A DNA stretch of 64,000 bases from Actinomyces sp. (GTDB taxonomy: Bacteria; Actinomycetota; Actinomycetes; Actinomycetales; Actinomycetaceae): the NCBI RefSeq assembly GCF_029851875.1, contig NZ_JARKVC010000006.1:1-64000 (forward strand), in the 5' to 3' direction. The notes under the pieces were generated by a model. It saw only the letters and a program-made list of their open reading frames with translations. It was not told the DNA's origin and searched no databases. Each line of letters begins with the position of its first letter. The first letter of the stretch is position 1. Below are positions 50,701 to 59,089 of the stretch, piece after piece. The translations under genes were made by a program, and so were the position numbers.

Positions 50701-50931
50701 GTAGCCCTCGCCGGTGTTCGGCGGGATCTTGGTGACCGCGGCCTGCGCCGGGGCCCGCAGCCCCAGGTCCTGGCCGACCGGCAGCGCGCTCACTCCTGCC
50801 ATGGCGCCGGCCAGGAGCGCTACCGCTGCGACGAGGGCGCTGGCACGCCGCAGCCTGTCAGGTCCCGGTAGCATCGTCCTCAGCCGTGAGCGGCGTGCTC
50901 GAGGCACGCGCGTAGTGGTCGTCTTGGCCAT
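47782..50931 (-). CDS. VaFE repeat-containing surface-anchored protein
   Basis: A 1049-residue cell-wall protein. Order: basic N-terminus and signal peptide (~28-66), a fimbrial-adhesin-like N-domain (NTGEGYPFYDSFGTYHWLG), two paralogous central modules sharing PGQ..QA.L...GFVTWVWEVR, and two C-terminal VaFE domains (VMFENVTLDGRTVAVHTDIEDEGQT near 857 and VAFERVYEPDSHVVLASHEDLDD near 980), which in relatives form isopeptide-stabilised Ig folds. The C-terminus has a sorting-like motif LVQTGA, a hydrophobic helix and RRTRR. The motif departs from LPXTG. AAGGA precedes the ATG. Probable role in adhesion. Confidence 0.88.
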   Translation of the reverse strand: MAKTTTTRVPRARRSRLRTMLPGPDRLRRASALVAAVALLAGAMAGVSALPVGQDLGLRAPAQAAVTKIPPNTGEGYPFYDSFGTYHWLGANADPVTPGVLNWCIEFGPAPIMGRAQMADARELTEQVQRGDTAPSLKVAPAQMYWLLTKYEPVDTADSRAALAILAHANYDLAAQAASIIAEIPARFPSAYAMAEAYAAEARVSTPQSFATGEVQRQDAVRTGQVGGIVSTATDGSLIPGVPVTVTLVGPAVFDTTGTGTWAGVTGTEPISLAWTATGNGEVSYSAHFSVPRQVLRYYANDGSSQDMITRGPQTSTEILEIEQPGTPFRVHYDFQPLGTSQVHTVEVNTDGAINDTLTTATDTSYVNPHWMSDAGQLVPVVYRATAYWSRTRPARADRVPQGAEKIGEVTATATGPGQSLQASLELGRRGFVTWVWEVRKADQGAYESYVAASWLDGYGLPEETSSENFDFRPLGTSHVSGWKVNQPEEPPCDTFTPAADPGYRDGEWTRLVSADSFDDGVYVPVVYTATAYRLDPEVLPATAEQVPPEATVLGSVKVTASGPGQEVQACLGQSVAPGFLTWVWRVQAEDQAANGRWIASGWADSYGVAEETTSTVYRTRTDSSIQVHATRSGEYLSDDLFVEGFPSNHGDFEGGMGFKADEKEMTQSLLFFPDGQEVTEANRAQAELIATVQVPARNGAYFHVGSTSFKVKKDDDGAAMPGTYVFVTDFAGDDRTAPYSSSVEDVSEQYVVAPPPLQPEIGTTASDASDGDKLLPATGDVTIADRVCQKEGKPLEAGKTYTFTARAMDKETGQPIMDDSGRPFTGQAQLTPSGPSDCAVVEVRIPARLLHGKRIVMFENVTLDGRTVAVHTDIEDEGQTVTGAPVPEVGTTLTDSSDGDHEVSPGPVVLEDRVCPKNETTFEPGRTYEVQGRLMDKKTGRPLTGKEGKEVAASASFTPSSATDCVVVTFSFDTRGLAGHTLVAFERVYEPDSHVVLASHEDLDDVAQSVHVAKPLPPLVQTGATVTLVALAAAGLIGSGTALRRTRR

Positions 50932-51200
50932 CTCCGTCTTCCTTTCGTGAGGATGGGTGAGAGACCCCGGTGCACGAGCGTCGGTTTCCTAGGCCAGCAA
51001 GGCTCGCGTTCCGGGGCGTGTGTAGTCGGTGTGCCGCTCACGGCACTCCTCGATGAGGCCGTACCCCGACGATAGGCGACAGCGGCGCTCCGCTCCTCCA
51101 GCCATCCACACCCCCGTCCTGGGTGCTCGTCCCCTCCTCTCCTGTGGAGCCCGAGCGCGGCCTGAGGTGGCTGCTGGGGCGGCTGGTAGGGTCACGGCCC

Positions 51201-51592
51201 GTGGGGCAGGAGATCATCGTCAGCGCCGTCGTCATCCGTGACGGTGACGGTCGGCTCCTGACCGTGCGCAAGCGTGGAACGCAGCTGTTCATCTTTCCCG
51301 GAGGCAAGCCCGAGGCTGGCGAGGACGCCGCCCAGACAGCCGCGCGCGAGGCCCGCGAGGAGCTCGGGATCGTCATCGCCCCGAGGACCTGCAGCCGCTG
51401 GGAACCTTCAGCGCTCCAGCGGCCAACGAGGAGGGCTACGAGGTCCTCGCCCACGTCTTCTCCCACCCGTACGTGGCTGGGGCGCAGCCGGCTCACGAGA
51501 TCACCGAGCTGCGGTGGACGGACCTGACCGCGCCCCTGCCGCAGGACCTGGCGCCGCTGACGTGCGTGGTGATCACGGCGCTGATCAGCTGA
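51201..51592 (+). pseudogene. NUDIX hydrolase, frameshifted
   Basis: The first frame gives IIVSAVVIRDGDGRLLTVRKRG and a full Nudix box (GGKPEAGEDAAQTAAREAREELGI). At about 51377-51385 it must shift (a single base missing) to continue as EDLQPLGTFSAPAANEEGYEVLAHVF and end normally at ELRWTDL...VVITALIS (stop 51590-51592). Joined, the protein is a normal ~130-residue NUDIX enzyme. TAGGGT 8 nt before GTG 51201 may be its -10. It may be a real pseudogene or a sequencing error. Confidence 0.75.
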
Positions 51593-51815
51593 GCGCTGTC
51601 ACGATCCCGGGTGACTGACGTGGGTGCTCCTCCGCTCACTTCCCACTCTGCCGCTCCGTGAGACGGCCAGGAGCACGAGGCCGCTACTCGTCGCGTATCG
51701 AGGAATCACCCGTCACGCGCCCGTAGCCGCAGGAGAACACGTCTGCGACGATCACCCGTACCCGAGAGGCCTCACCAGGCCCGGTCCACATGTCCTCGCC
51801 GCGCATCATGGATGA

Positions 51816-52823
51816 CTAGTTGTATGAGGTCATAACGTTGGTGACGTGTGCTGGGACGCGGGTGGCGGGTAGCTGGTTGTGGCAGGCGGTGTGGGGATGG
51901 TAGTTGTAGTGGTGTTTCCACACGGCGATGGCGTCGCGGCGCTGCTGTTCTGAGGGGTAGCTGCGCGCGTAGAGGCACTCCTGGCCAGGATGCGGTGATG
52001 CGGTTGTAGCGCTCGACCTTGCCGTTGTGGCGTGGGGTGTAGGGGCGGATTCTCTGGTGGCGCGAGGCCAGGGAGGCAATGGCTGTGGTGAAGGTCCGGG
52101 CCCGGTAACTCGCTCCGTTGTCAGTGACAACCCGCACGAGCCTGGTTACGCCGTGGGCGGCGAAGAAGGCTCGGGCCCGGCAGAAGAAGCCGATCGTGGT
52201 CGAGGCCCTCTCGTCATCCAGGGCCTCGGTGTAGGCCAGGCGGGAGAAACCGTCGACAGCGGTGTGCAGGTAGGTGTAGCCGATCCTGGCTGCCTTGCCC
52301 CGCTTGGAGGCCTTCGCCTCGGGGTACCGCGCCCGTGGGCCCTCCAGCCGCCTCCAGGTGGGATGCGTCCGACCTTCTTGACGTCCAGGTGGATCATGTG
52401 GCCCGGGAAACGGGCCACGATGGGTTTGCCCACCCGGTTGGGCTGCCCGGTGGGGTCGATGTCGCGGCGTCGGTTCAGGCCGGCTCTGTCCAGCCAGCGG
52501 GTCACGGTACGCACCGACACCACTGTCCCGCGCACAGCAAGCTCATGACTGGTTCAGCGGGCAGACCACTTGTGGGTGCGGCGCCAGTGCTCGATGAGGT
52601 CCACCGTCTGGGCACTGGTCTGGGTGGGACGGTGGACTGGGGCGCTGGAGCGGTCCTCAAGCGCCTCGGTTCCGCCTCGGCGGCAACGGGCGACCCACTT
52701 GGACAGTGTGGCGCGGGCGATGCCGGCCTCGGCGGCTACGTGGGCGATAGGACGACCGGCCTGGACACGCATCACGAGCCGGTAGCGGCCCTGAGGCGTC
52801 AGCGGAGCGTCACGGTGGAGCAT
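51816..52823 (-). pseudogene. IS481-family transposase, multiply disrupted
   Basis: Begins MLHRDAPLTPQGRYRLV with a helix-turn-helix (HVAAEAGIARATLSKWV). A TGA (52554-52556) interrupts it after RTHKWSAR; then comes VVSVRTVTRWLDRAGLNRRRD and the first catalytic Asp in HLDVKKVGRIP. A frameshift near 52318-52335 leads to IGYTYLHTAVDGFSRLAYTE and VTDNGASYRA (second Asp). HNGKVERYNRI (catalytic Glu) is followed by a second frameshift near 51990 into ECLYARSYPSE. With one nonsense and two frameshift lesions it should be inactive. Confidence 0.88.
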
Positions 52824-52924
52824 GGCAGCGGGGCTTTCTATGTCAGAAGGATGATTCAGCACCACCCATCCTGACAGCCCAAGCCCCGCTGCCCCCACGA
52901 CTACAACCTCATGACCCACAACAG
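51820..52924 (-). mobile_element. IS481-family insertion sequence (about 1.1 kb)
   Basis: Imperfect terminal inverted repeats of about 25 bp: TTGTATGAGGTCATAACGTT from 51820 and, in reverse complement from 52924, CTGTTGTGGGTCATGAGG. Direct CTAG copies flank it at 51816-51819 and 52925-52928, the target type duplicated by IS481. The transposase stop codon TAG is supplied by the left CTAG copy. It lies directly downstream of the GH130 operon. Confidence 0.82.
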
Positions 52925-52968
52925 CTAGCAGTCCTTGTGGGTCCACCGGCTATGGAAGTGGTCTCGGA

Positions 52969-53967
52969 TCATGCATCTACTTCGAGCCCGACGCCAAAGC
53001 GGTCCGTCTCGGGGTCGTAGACAGCAACGGCCAGCGTCGTGTCGGATTGTCCGTAGTAGGCGAACCACTTGCCCCGGAACTTCACAAGGCCCTCCACAAA
53101 AGTTACGTTGGAGACGAGGCCGTGGAAGTCTTCGAACATCTGCGGCTTCAGCCAGGGGACCTCGAGTCGGGCAAGCACGTGATCGGGCGCTGCGGGATCA
53201 ATGGCGATCTGCCCGCATCGGTAGTCCACATCGACCGACCCATCCGCGTTGAAGGTCCGCGTCGCCCCATTTGTGAGCATCACGAGCAGCCCTGTGTCTG
53301 TCACGACCGGTGAGGTGCCGATCTCGACGAGGTCCTCATCAAAGCTGCCGGGAGTCGACGTGTAGAAGGGCTCTTCATCGCTACCTGTTGGCGTCCAGTG
53401 AATGAGATCGTCGCTGACTGCCGTGTAGATGGAGCCTTCACCAAAGTACATCCACCACTTGCCGTTCAGCTGGCGCGGGACAATGACCCCAGCCTTTGAC
53501 CAGTTGAAGCCTCGTGGGTCGTTGGTGGTCTTGAACGTGTCGAACTGCTCGAAGATGGGACCGTGCTTCACCCATGTCCGCAGGTCCGACGACGTTGCAA
53601 GACAGAGCTGCGCGGAGCGGCGGTCCCAGCCCGTGTAGGTCAGGTAGTAGGTGCCGTCGATAAAGGCGATGCGCGGGTCCTCGCATCCGAACCGTTCGTA
53701 GTCGAATTCCGGCGAGACGATCGGAGCATCTTCGCGCCGGAAGCTGTAACCGTCGTCGGAGAATGCGATTCCGATGTGGGACACGATGTCTTCGGCATGG
53801 GCTCGGTAGAGAAGGACAACCTGATCATCAACGACGAGCGCTGCAGGGTTGTAAAGGTTCGCGGATTCCCAAGAATCACCCCTTGGGCGGAGAATCGGGT
53901 TCCCGGAGTACGGCGTGAACGGCCCCAATGGGAATCGGGCGTCACCGAAGAGTGAGATAGTCGCCAT
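52969..53967 (-). CDS. Glycoside hydrolase family 130 protein (beta-mannoside phosphorylase/mannosidase type)
   Basis: A 332-residue five-bladed propeller enzyme. Family motifs: SANLYNPAALVVDDQVVLLYRA, SHIGIAFSDDGYSF and CEDPRIAFIDGTYYLTYT (~93-110), which includes the conserved EDPR segment. GH130 enzymes phosphorolyse or hydrolyse beta-mannosides such as mannosyl-N-acetylglucosamine from N-glycans or mannan; the linkage cannot be told here. Cytosolic, last gene of the LacI-sugar ABC operon. GC content is lower than most of the window. Confidence 0.88.
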   Translation of the reverse strand: MATISLFGDARFPLGPFTPYSGNPILRPRGDSWESANLYNPAALVVDDQVVLLYRAHAEDIVSHIGIAFSDDGYSFRREDAPIVSPEFDYERFGCEDPRIAFIDGTYYLTYTGWDRRSAQLCLATSSDLRTWVKHGPIFEQFDTFKTTNDPRGFNWSKAGVIVPRQLNGKWWMYFGEGSIYTAVSDDLIHWTPTGSDEEPFYTSTPGSFDEDLVEIGTSPVVTDTGLLVMLTNGATRTFNADGSVDVDYRCGQIAIDPAAPDHVLARLEVPWLKPQMFEDFHGLVSNVTFVEGLVKFRGKWFAYYGQSDTTLAVAVYDPETDRFGVGLEVDA

Positions 53968-54019
53968 GATAGGCGTCCTTTCAGGTGATGTGCGAGAGAT
54001 GTTGCCACGCAGAGGTCTG

Positions 54020-54889
54020 TCAGCCCTTCACACCGGCCGAAAGATCTGACGGGCGGAACCATCGCTGGAATAACATGAACAGGATCACCACGGGGAAAGC
54101 AAGAGCTGTCGCTCCGGCGAGGATCGCCCCATTAGGGTTTGCTGCGGTCTTGGCGACATTCGAGATGTAGTTGGCCAGTGTCACTGCCAGCGGCTGGAGC
54201 GATGGATCCTTGGTGATCAGGAACGGCCACAGGAATTCGTTCCACGGCCCAATAAATGTGACGAGAACCACGGTGGCGATCGCTGGGCGAACAAGCGGTA
54301 TCGCGATACTCCAAAGGATTCTCAGTTCCGATGCACCATCAAGGCGCGCTGCCTCGAAGAGCGATTCTGGCAGAGACAGGAAGAACTGGCGGAAGATGAA
54401 TACTGCGGCAGTATTGATGAAGAACGGCAGAATCATTCCGATGTAGGAGTCGCCGAGACCATAGGTACGCGCGACCTGGACGTAGAGCGGAATCATCAGC
54501 AGTTGGAATGGAATCGCCTGCACTCCAACCATGATCGTAAATACAAGGCCCTTCCCGCGCCAACTCAGCCGGGATAGCGCATAACCGGCGCAGAGACCAA
54601 AGGTCAAGGTTCCGAGAAGGACACCGGTGGTGTAAATCAACGAGTTGAGAAGGGATCCGATTAGATCGATCCTCGCGTTGATATCTGCAAAGTTGCCGGT
54701 CGTCCACCCACCCGTGGGGAATAGGCTGGTCGGCGTGTTGGCCGGATTCGCCTGGAAGGCGCCGACGACCATGAAGTAGAACGGGAAGACAAATACGAGT
54801 GCAGCGAGGGTGAGGAGCAGGTAGAGCCACGCACGACGCTTCCTTCGCGACTGGAGAGCCCCCTGCGCATTACTGCTGATGTCACTCAT
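54020..54889 (-). CDS. Carbohydrate ABC transporter permease (MalG type)
   Basis: A 289-residue permease with six helices and the EAA coupling loop FEAARLDGASELRILWSIAIPLVRPAIATV. The C-terminus RWFRPSDLSAGVKG is typical of CUT1 permeases. ATG 54889 follows GGAGGG by 5 nt and starts 1 nt after the upstream permease ends. No dedicated ATPase is in the operon, so a shared MsmK-like ATPase encoded elsewhere is likely. Confidence 0.94.
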   Translation of the reverse strand: MSDISSNAQGALQSRRKRRAWLYLLLTLAALVFVFPFYFMVVGAFQANPANTPTSLFPTGGWTTGNFADINARIDLIGSLLNSLIYTTGVLLGTLTFGLCAGYALSRLSWRGKGLVFTIMVGVQAIPFQLLMIPLYVQVARTYGLGDSYIGMILPFFINTAAVFIFRQFFLSLPESLFEAARLDGASELRILWSIAIPLVRPAIATVVLVTFIGPWNEFLWPFLITKDPSLQPLAVTLANYISNVAKTAANPNGAILAGATALAFPVVILFMLFQRWFRPSDLSAGVKG

Positions 54890-54890
54890 C

Positions 54891-55820
54891 TCAGCCCTCC
54901 TTCCCGACTCGGTTGGAAATCGCCGACAAGACACCGATAAAGATCACGAGGATGACGCCGATCGCAGACGCCACGTCCGGGTTGCTCTGTTGAATACCTT
55001 TCTGGTAGATCAGCAGCACGGGCGACAACGATGCGCCGTCGGGTCCTCCGCCTGCAGTAAGGAGGTAAGGCTCCGTGAAGAGATTCGAGCCTGTGATGAT
55101 GGCGAGGATAAGCACGAGCACAGTCGCCTGCTTCACGCCAGGCACTGTGACGTAGCGGAAGCGCCGCACTACTCCCGCCCCATCCATCGCCGCAGATTCG
55201 TACAGCTCCTTCGAGATGTTCTGGAGTGCGGCGAGGTAGAGCAGGATATAGAAGCCCAGCTGCTTCCAAGTCACGTACACGGCGATCGAAGGCATCGCAA
55301 GGTGGGAGTTCACCAGCCATGACGGATCGGGCGCAAGAGGTCCAAGAACGGTGTTGATCAACCCGTTTTGGCTGAACAGCAGCATCCACACGCCGATCAG
55401 CGACACGCTGGCGGTAACGTACGGGATGTAAAAAGCGACCCTGAACGCGGCGGCCCATTGAACGATGTTGTTGAGCGCAGACGCGAGGACCAGGGACAGG
55501 AGGACCGTAAGAGGCACATTGATGATCAGGAAGATCGCAATGTTGGCAAAGGCCTTCCGCACATCCGGATCCGAGAGCACGGTGACGTAGTTCGCGAGCC
55601 CGACGTAGGGGTGGTCCACCGTGACGTTCGGCGCGGTGAAGAAGTAGTCGTGGAATGAGATCCAGACCGCCTGGATCAGGGGCCACGCCATGACGGTCAC
55701 AACAAAGAGAACGTATGGCGCGACAAGGACTAGTCCGATGGGATGGCGCCCCAGGACCCCACCCAGCGGTCCTGTCACACGCTGGACAGGACGGGTGGCG
55801 CTCACACCTCTGCGAGCCAT
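54891..55820 (-). CDS. Carbohydrate ABC transporter permease (MalF type)
   Basis: A 309-residue CUT1 permease with six helices. EAA loop ELYESAAMDGAGVVRRFRYVTVPGVKQ, and GGPDGASLSPVLLIYQKG before the last helix. It pairs with the MalG-type permease downstream. 5 nt separate it from the binding protein gene. Confidence 0.94.
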   Translation of the reverse strand: MARRGVSATRPVQRVTGPLGGVLGRHPIGLVLVAPYVLFVVTVMAWPLIQAVWISFHDYFFTAPNVTVDHPYVGLANYVTVLSDPDVRKAFANIAIFLIINVPLTVLLSLVLASALNNIVQWAAAFRVAFYIPYVTASVSLIGVWMLLFSQNGLINTVLGPLAPDPSWLVNSHLAMPSIAVYVTWKQLGFYILLYLAALQNISKELYESAAMDGAGVVRRFRYVTVPGVKQATVLVLILAIITGSNLFTEPYLLTAGGGPDGASLSPVLLIYQKGIQQSNPDVASAIGVILVIFIGVLSAISNRVGKEG

Positions 55821-55825
55821 GCGGA

Positions 55826-57130
55826 TCAGCCCTTGACGAGGCTGTTGATCTTCGTCTCCGCGTTGGAAAGGAAGTCGTCGACGGATTCCGTCGCGAAGAT
55901 GACGGCGGCGGAGTACTCGTTACGAAAGGTCTGCCAAACCTCGGTCGAGTTGGCGATGTTCGGGACGTCAACGGTCCTGCTGGCGAGACCAGCGAACTGC
56001 TCGTACTCCGGGTTGCTCTTGAAGTAGTCGGAGTAGCTCGTGGCAAGGTCGCTGCGGATGGGCATCTGGCCGGTGGCCTCGAGGAACTTGCCGTCCTGCT
56101 CGACGGAGGTGGCGAACTTGAGGAATTCCCACGCCGTCTGCCGGTTGATCGACGTGGCAAACATAGAGACGTTCTTGGAGTCAGCGAACGACTTGACGGA
56201 GTCCATACTTGAACCGCTCTCGGTCGGAATCGGCATGAATCCGACGTTGACCTTGTCCTTGTAGGAAGCAATAGCCCATGGCCCTGCCATCTGCATGGCA
56301 GTAGCCCCGGTGACCATGGCGTCATCCGTGGCGGCTTCCTTCGATGCGTAGCCGTTCGCGTAGATCTCGGCCCAGAAGCTGGCAACCTTCTTGCCGTCGT
56401 CGCTGTTAAAGGTCGCCTTTTGGTCCACCACGAGCTGGGTACCGTCGGCCTGAGCGATGTACACGGGGTAGTAGTCAAACCAAGGCTGATAGAACTCACT
56501 GGTCGGCGCCGGCCAGATGGCAGTCTTGGCGGCTCCCGAATCAACGATCTTCTTGCACCCGGCAAGGAAGTCGCTAAAGCTGCTCATTCCCGGGTTCTCA
56601 GGATCGATCCCGGCCTTCTTGAAGATGTCCTTGTTGTACATCACGAGGACCGGGTTGGACTTCCACGGAAGCAGGTAGTACCTACCTTCTGCGTCAGCAT
56701 AGCCCTTGGCGAGGTCTGCACCGGAGCGCGACTCGATGTACGACTTGCCATCAGAGAAGGTCGTGAGGTCGACCAGTCCACCCGTAGCGGCCCACCCGGG
56801 CGCGGCGGCAGTCGAGATATTGAAGATGAGATCGGGAGTGGTCCCGGCCGTGATCGCCGCGGTGATCGTCTCCTCAGAGCTCTTGCCTGCAGGAATCTCC
56901 TGAGCAGTCACCTTCTGGTCCGGGTGTGCAGTGTTCCAGGCCTCGACGACAGCCCTCCCCCAAGCGACTTCCTGCTCGTTGTTCGACATCCAGATCGTGA
57001 TGGGCCCAGTGGATCCGGTAGCAGCCGCCGAGGACGACGAGCCGCTCTTCGAGCCGCAAGCGGCCAGAACGCCTGCTGCCGCAAGAGATGCTGCAGCAGC
57101 AGTGAACGATCGACGCGAGATGTTCATCAT
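55826..57130 (-). CDS. Carbohydrate ABC transporter substrate-binding lipoprotein
   Basis: A 434-residue CUT1 binding protein. Export signal with twin Arg (ISRRSF) and lipobox VLAACG placing the lipid on Cys25, a Ser/Gly linker, then ITIWMSNNEQEVAWGRAVVEAWNTAHPDQKV, GRYYLLPWKSNPVLVMYNKDIFKKAGIDP and AMQMAGPWAIASYK. It captures oligosaccharides for the two permeases. The first ATG overlaps the lacI-type stop (ATGA); a second ATG follows directly and has better spacing from AAGGAG. Confidence 0.93.
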   Translation of the reverse strand: MMNISRRSFTAAAASLAAAGVLAACGSKSGSSSSAAATGSTGPITIWMSNNEQEVAWGRAVVEAWNTAHPDQKVTAQEIPAGKSSEETITAAITAGTTPDLIFNISTAAAPGWAATGGLVDLTTFSDGKSYIESRSGADLAKGYADAEGRYYLLPWKSNPVLVMYNKDIFKKAGIDPENPGMSSFSDFLAGCKKIVDSGAAKTAIWPAPTSEFYQPWFDYYPVYIAQADGTQLVVDQKATFNSDDGKKVASFWAEIYANGYASKEAATDDAMVTGATAMQMAGPWAIASYKDKVNVGFMPIPTESGSSMDSVKSFADSKNVSMFATSINRQTAWEFLKFATSVEQDGKFLEATGQMPIRSDLATSYSDYFKSNPEYEQFAGLASRTVDVPNIANSTEVWQTFRNEYSAAVIFATESVDDFLSNAETKINSLVKG

Positions 57131-58173
57131 TGAACTCCTTGTGTTGTGGTTCCCCGAGGGCCGATGCTTCCTCGGACGGTGAGACGGGTCGTGTCAACGA
57201 ATCGGATGGAAGGCTCCTCGCCCTCCAGCATGGCGAGCATGGCTTCACATACTGCGACGCCTCGTTCGAAGTCCCCGGTGGCAACGGACGTCAGTCCGGG
57301 CGAGAGGCTCCCTGCCAACTCGGAGTCATCGAATCCTGCGACCGACAAGTCGTCTGGAATCCTCAATGCCTGTTGCCACGCGACGGACATGCCAGCGATT
57401 GCCATGACGTCGTTCGAGTAGCAGATCGCAGTAGGTCGGTCGGATGCACGAAGGAGCAGCTCGGTGCTGCGTTGCCCCCCGCCAGCTGTGAAGTCACCTT
57501 CAACAACGAGTGGGGCATTGATCCCGGATCGTGCAGCCTCGTCAACGAAGGCGTCACGACGCGCTCTGGCATGGATGAACTCGAGGGGGCCAGACACGTA
57601 CGCGAGCCGGCGGTGGCCGTAGGCAATCAGGAGTCGGACGAGCTCGCGGGTTGGACGAGCGTCATCGGAGTACACGTAGGACGACCCGCGCAGCTCGAAA
57701 GGATCGAGTTCGCCCACGCCAAGCGCGACAGTGGCGAGCCCAAGGTCGTTCGTCAGCGCAAATCTAGGATCGTTACGACGAACGTCGAGCAGGATGACGC
57801 CATCGGCTCGTCCTGCTGCAAGACGCCTGTACGCCTGCTCCTCGGCTTCCGCGTCACGGACGACGTGCAGAGCGAGTCCGTAGCCATGGTTCGAGAGCAC
57901 AGACTCGCAACCTGTGATGAACCTGGGGAAGAACGCATCCGTCGCCAGGACGTTGGGGTCGCGCATGAGAACAAGGCCGATGGTCTCGGTCTTGGAGGTA
58001 GCCAGGGCTCGCGCCGGCACCGAAGGCTGCCACTTGAGGTGGCGAGCAGCAGCGAAGACCCGCTTCTTCGTCTCGTCAGCGACTGGGCGCTTGCCCGAGT
58101 AGGCGAGCGAGACCGTCCCCTTGGACACGCCGGCAAGGTTGGCGACGTCTCCGATCGTGACGGCATTCCGCAT
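57127..58173 (-). CDS. LacI family transcriptional regulator
   Basis: 348 residues: N-terminal LacI helix-turn-helix and hinge (VTIGDVANLAGVSKGTVSLAYSGKRPVADETKKRV...LKWQPSVPARALATSKT), then a periplasmic-binding-like sugar domain (TIGLVLMRDPN, GVILLDVRR, VAGFDDSELAGSLSPGLTSV). It is the first gene of the operon it presumably represses; two operator-like palindromes lie 36-71 bp upstream. The stop overlaps the binding-protein start. Confidence 0.95.
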   Translation of the reverse strand: MRNAVTIGDVANLAGVSKGTVSLAYSGKRPVADETKKRVFAAARHLKWQPSVPARALATSKTETIGLVLMRDPNVLATDAFFPRFITGCESVLSNHGYGLALHVVRDAEAEEQAYRRLAAGRADGVILLDVRRNDPRFALTNDLGLATVALGVGELDPFELRGSSYVYSDDARPTRELVRLLIAYGHRRLAYVSGPLEFIHARARRDAFVDEAARSGINAPLVVEGDFTAGGGQRSTELLLRASDRPTAICYSNDVMAIAGMSVAWQQALRIPDDLSVAGFDDSELAGSLSPGLTSVATGDFERGVAVCEAMLAMLEGEEPSIRFVDTTRLTVRGSIGPRGTTTQGVQ

Positions 58174-58208
58174 GGCTCACCTCCTCATGGGCGTCATCCC
58201 GGCAAGCA

Positions 58209-58244
58209 CAAACCGGTTTGACTGAGATCAAGTTAAACCGGTTT
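58209..58244 (-). promoter_or_regulatory. Two LacI-type operators
   Basis: CAAACCGGTTTG (58209-58220) and AAACCGGTTT (58235-58244) are perfect palindromes with a central CpG, centred 25 bp apart, in the classical style of LacI/GalR operators. They precede the lacI-type gene and so would control the whole five-gene operon, including the regulator itself. Confidence 0.85.
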
Positions 58245-58259
58245 GCATGAGGTTGTCAA

Positions 58260-59010
58260 CCAGCCTTCTCGGGGATGACATCAAGTTGCTCCCGGGACAC
58301 ACTCAGGTTTGGCGACGCTCGGACGACTAGAGCCGTGCTGCCATCCGTCCACCCGGAACGGCTGCCGGTGGCGGGTAGCAGAACCTCACGTTCAAGTTCT
58401 CACTCGTTAGGTCATTGGCCATGCGTGCCACTGGTCTGGCGGCGATGCGCTGCGCACCGTGAACCCTTCCGCCCCAGCGGTATTGGCTGACGCGAGTCAG
58501 GACGTGTCCGGTTGTCTCACGCAGACGCGGCTGGCGCGCCAAGATGCCCACGTGCGCGATGCGCTGCTGCGCGCGTCACGCTCCGTGGGCGGTCTGGCTC
58601 AGCCCCACAAACGCCTTGCAGCGCCCTCGCCCGTGGGCATTGACATGAGACTGGTGCGATCACTGGCAGCCCTGCACGAGCAGGTAGCGCAGACCAGCTC
58701 CGTCGTGGCGTTCCTGCGCCACGCGCACAGAGCCTTCGACCTCATCCACACCGCCCGCTGCCCCGTCGCCGTAGGGCAGCCCAGGAGCGCTTCGAGGCCT
58801 TCGCCGCCACCCCGGCGCTCAAGGTCACCGACACGGCGCCGGTCCCTGAGCCGGTACTGGAGCGGGGCCCTAGTGCCATTGTCCTTGAAGCCCCCGCCTG
58901 ACAAGAGAACGATCGAGCCGTCTGGCGAGGGTGATGGACTCTGCGACGCCCGCCAAGCCCGCCCGGAGCGGCGCTGCAGGGACGCTCGAGGAGACGGGAC
59001 CACCCCGGCG
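58260..59010 (+). pseudogene. Degraded coding sequence, unidentified
   Basis: No intact gene. One plus-strand frame reads RDALLRASRSVGGLAQPHKRLAAP...VRSLAALHEQVAQTSSVVAFLRHAHRAFDLIH (to ~58760). A shifted frame then reads AQERFEAFAATPALKVTDTAPVPEPVLERG and stops near 58902. Composition looks coding and the switch suggests a frameshifted remnant. The family is not recognised. Position between a foreign operon and a broken Abi gene fits mobile-element debris. Confidence 0.3.
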
Positions 59011-59089
59011 TTACCACCCCAGACACACCCGGTGGTGGGCACACGTAGCACGGCAAAGGCATGAGCTGCGAACGCAGCGGTGAGGGTCA

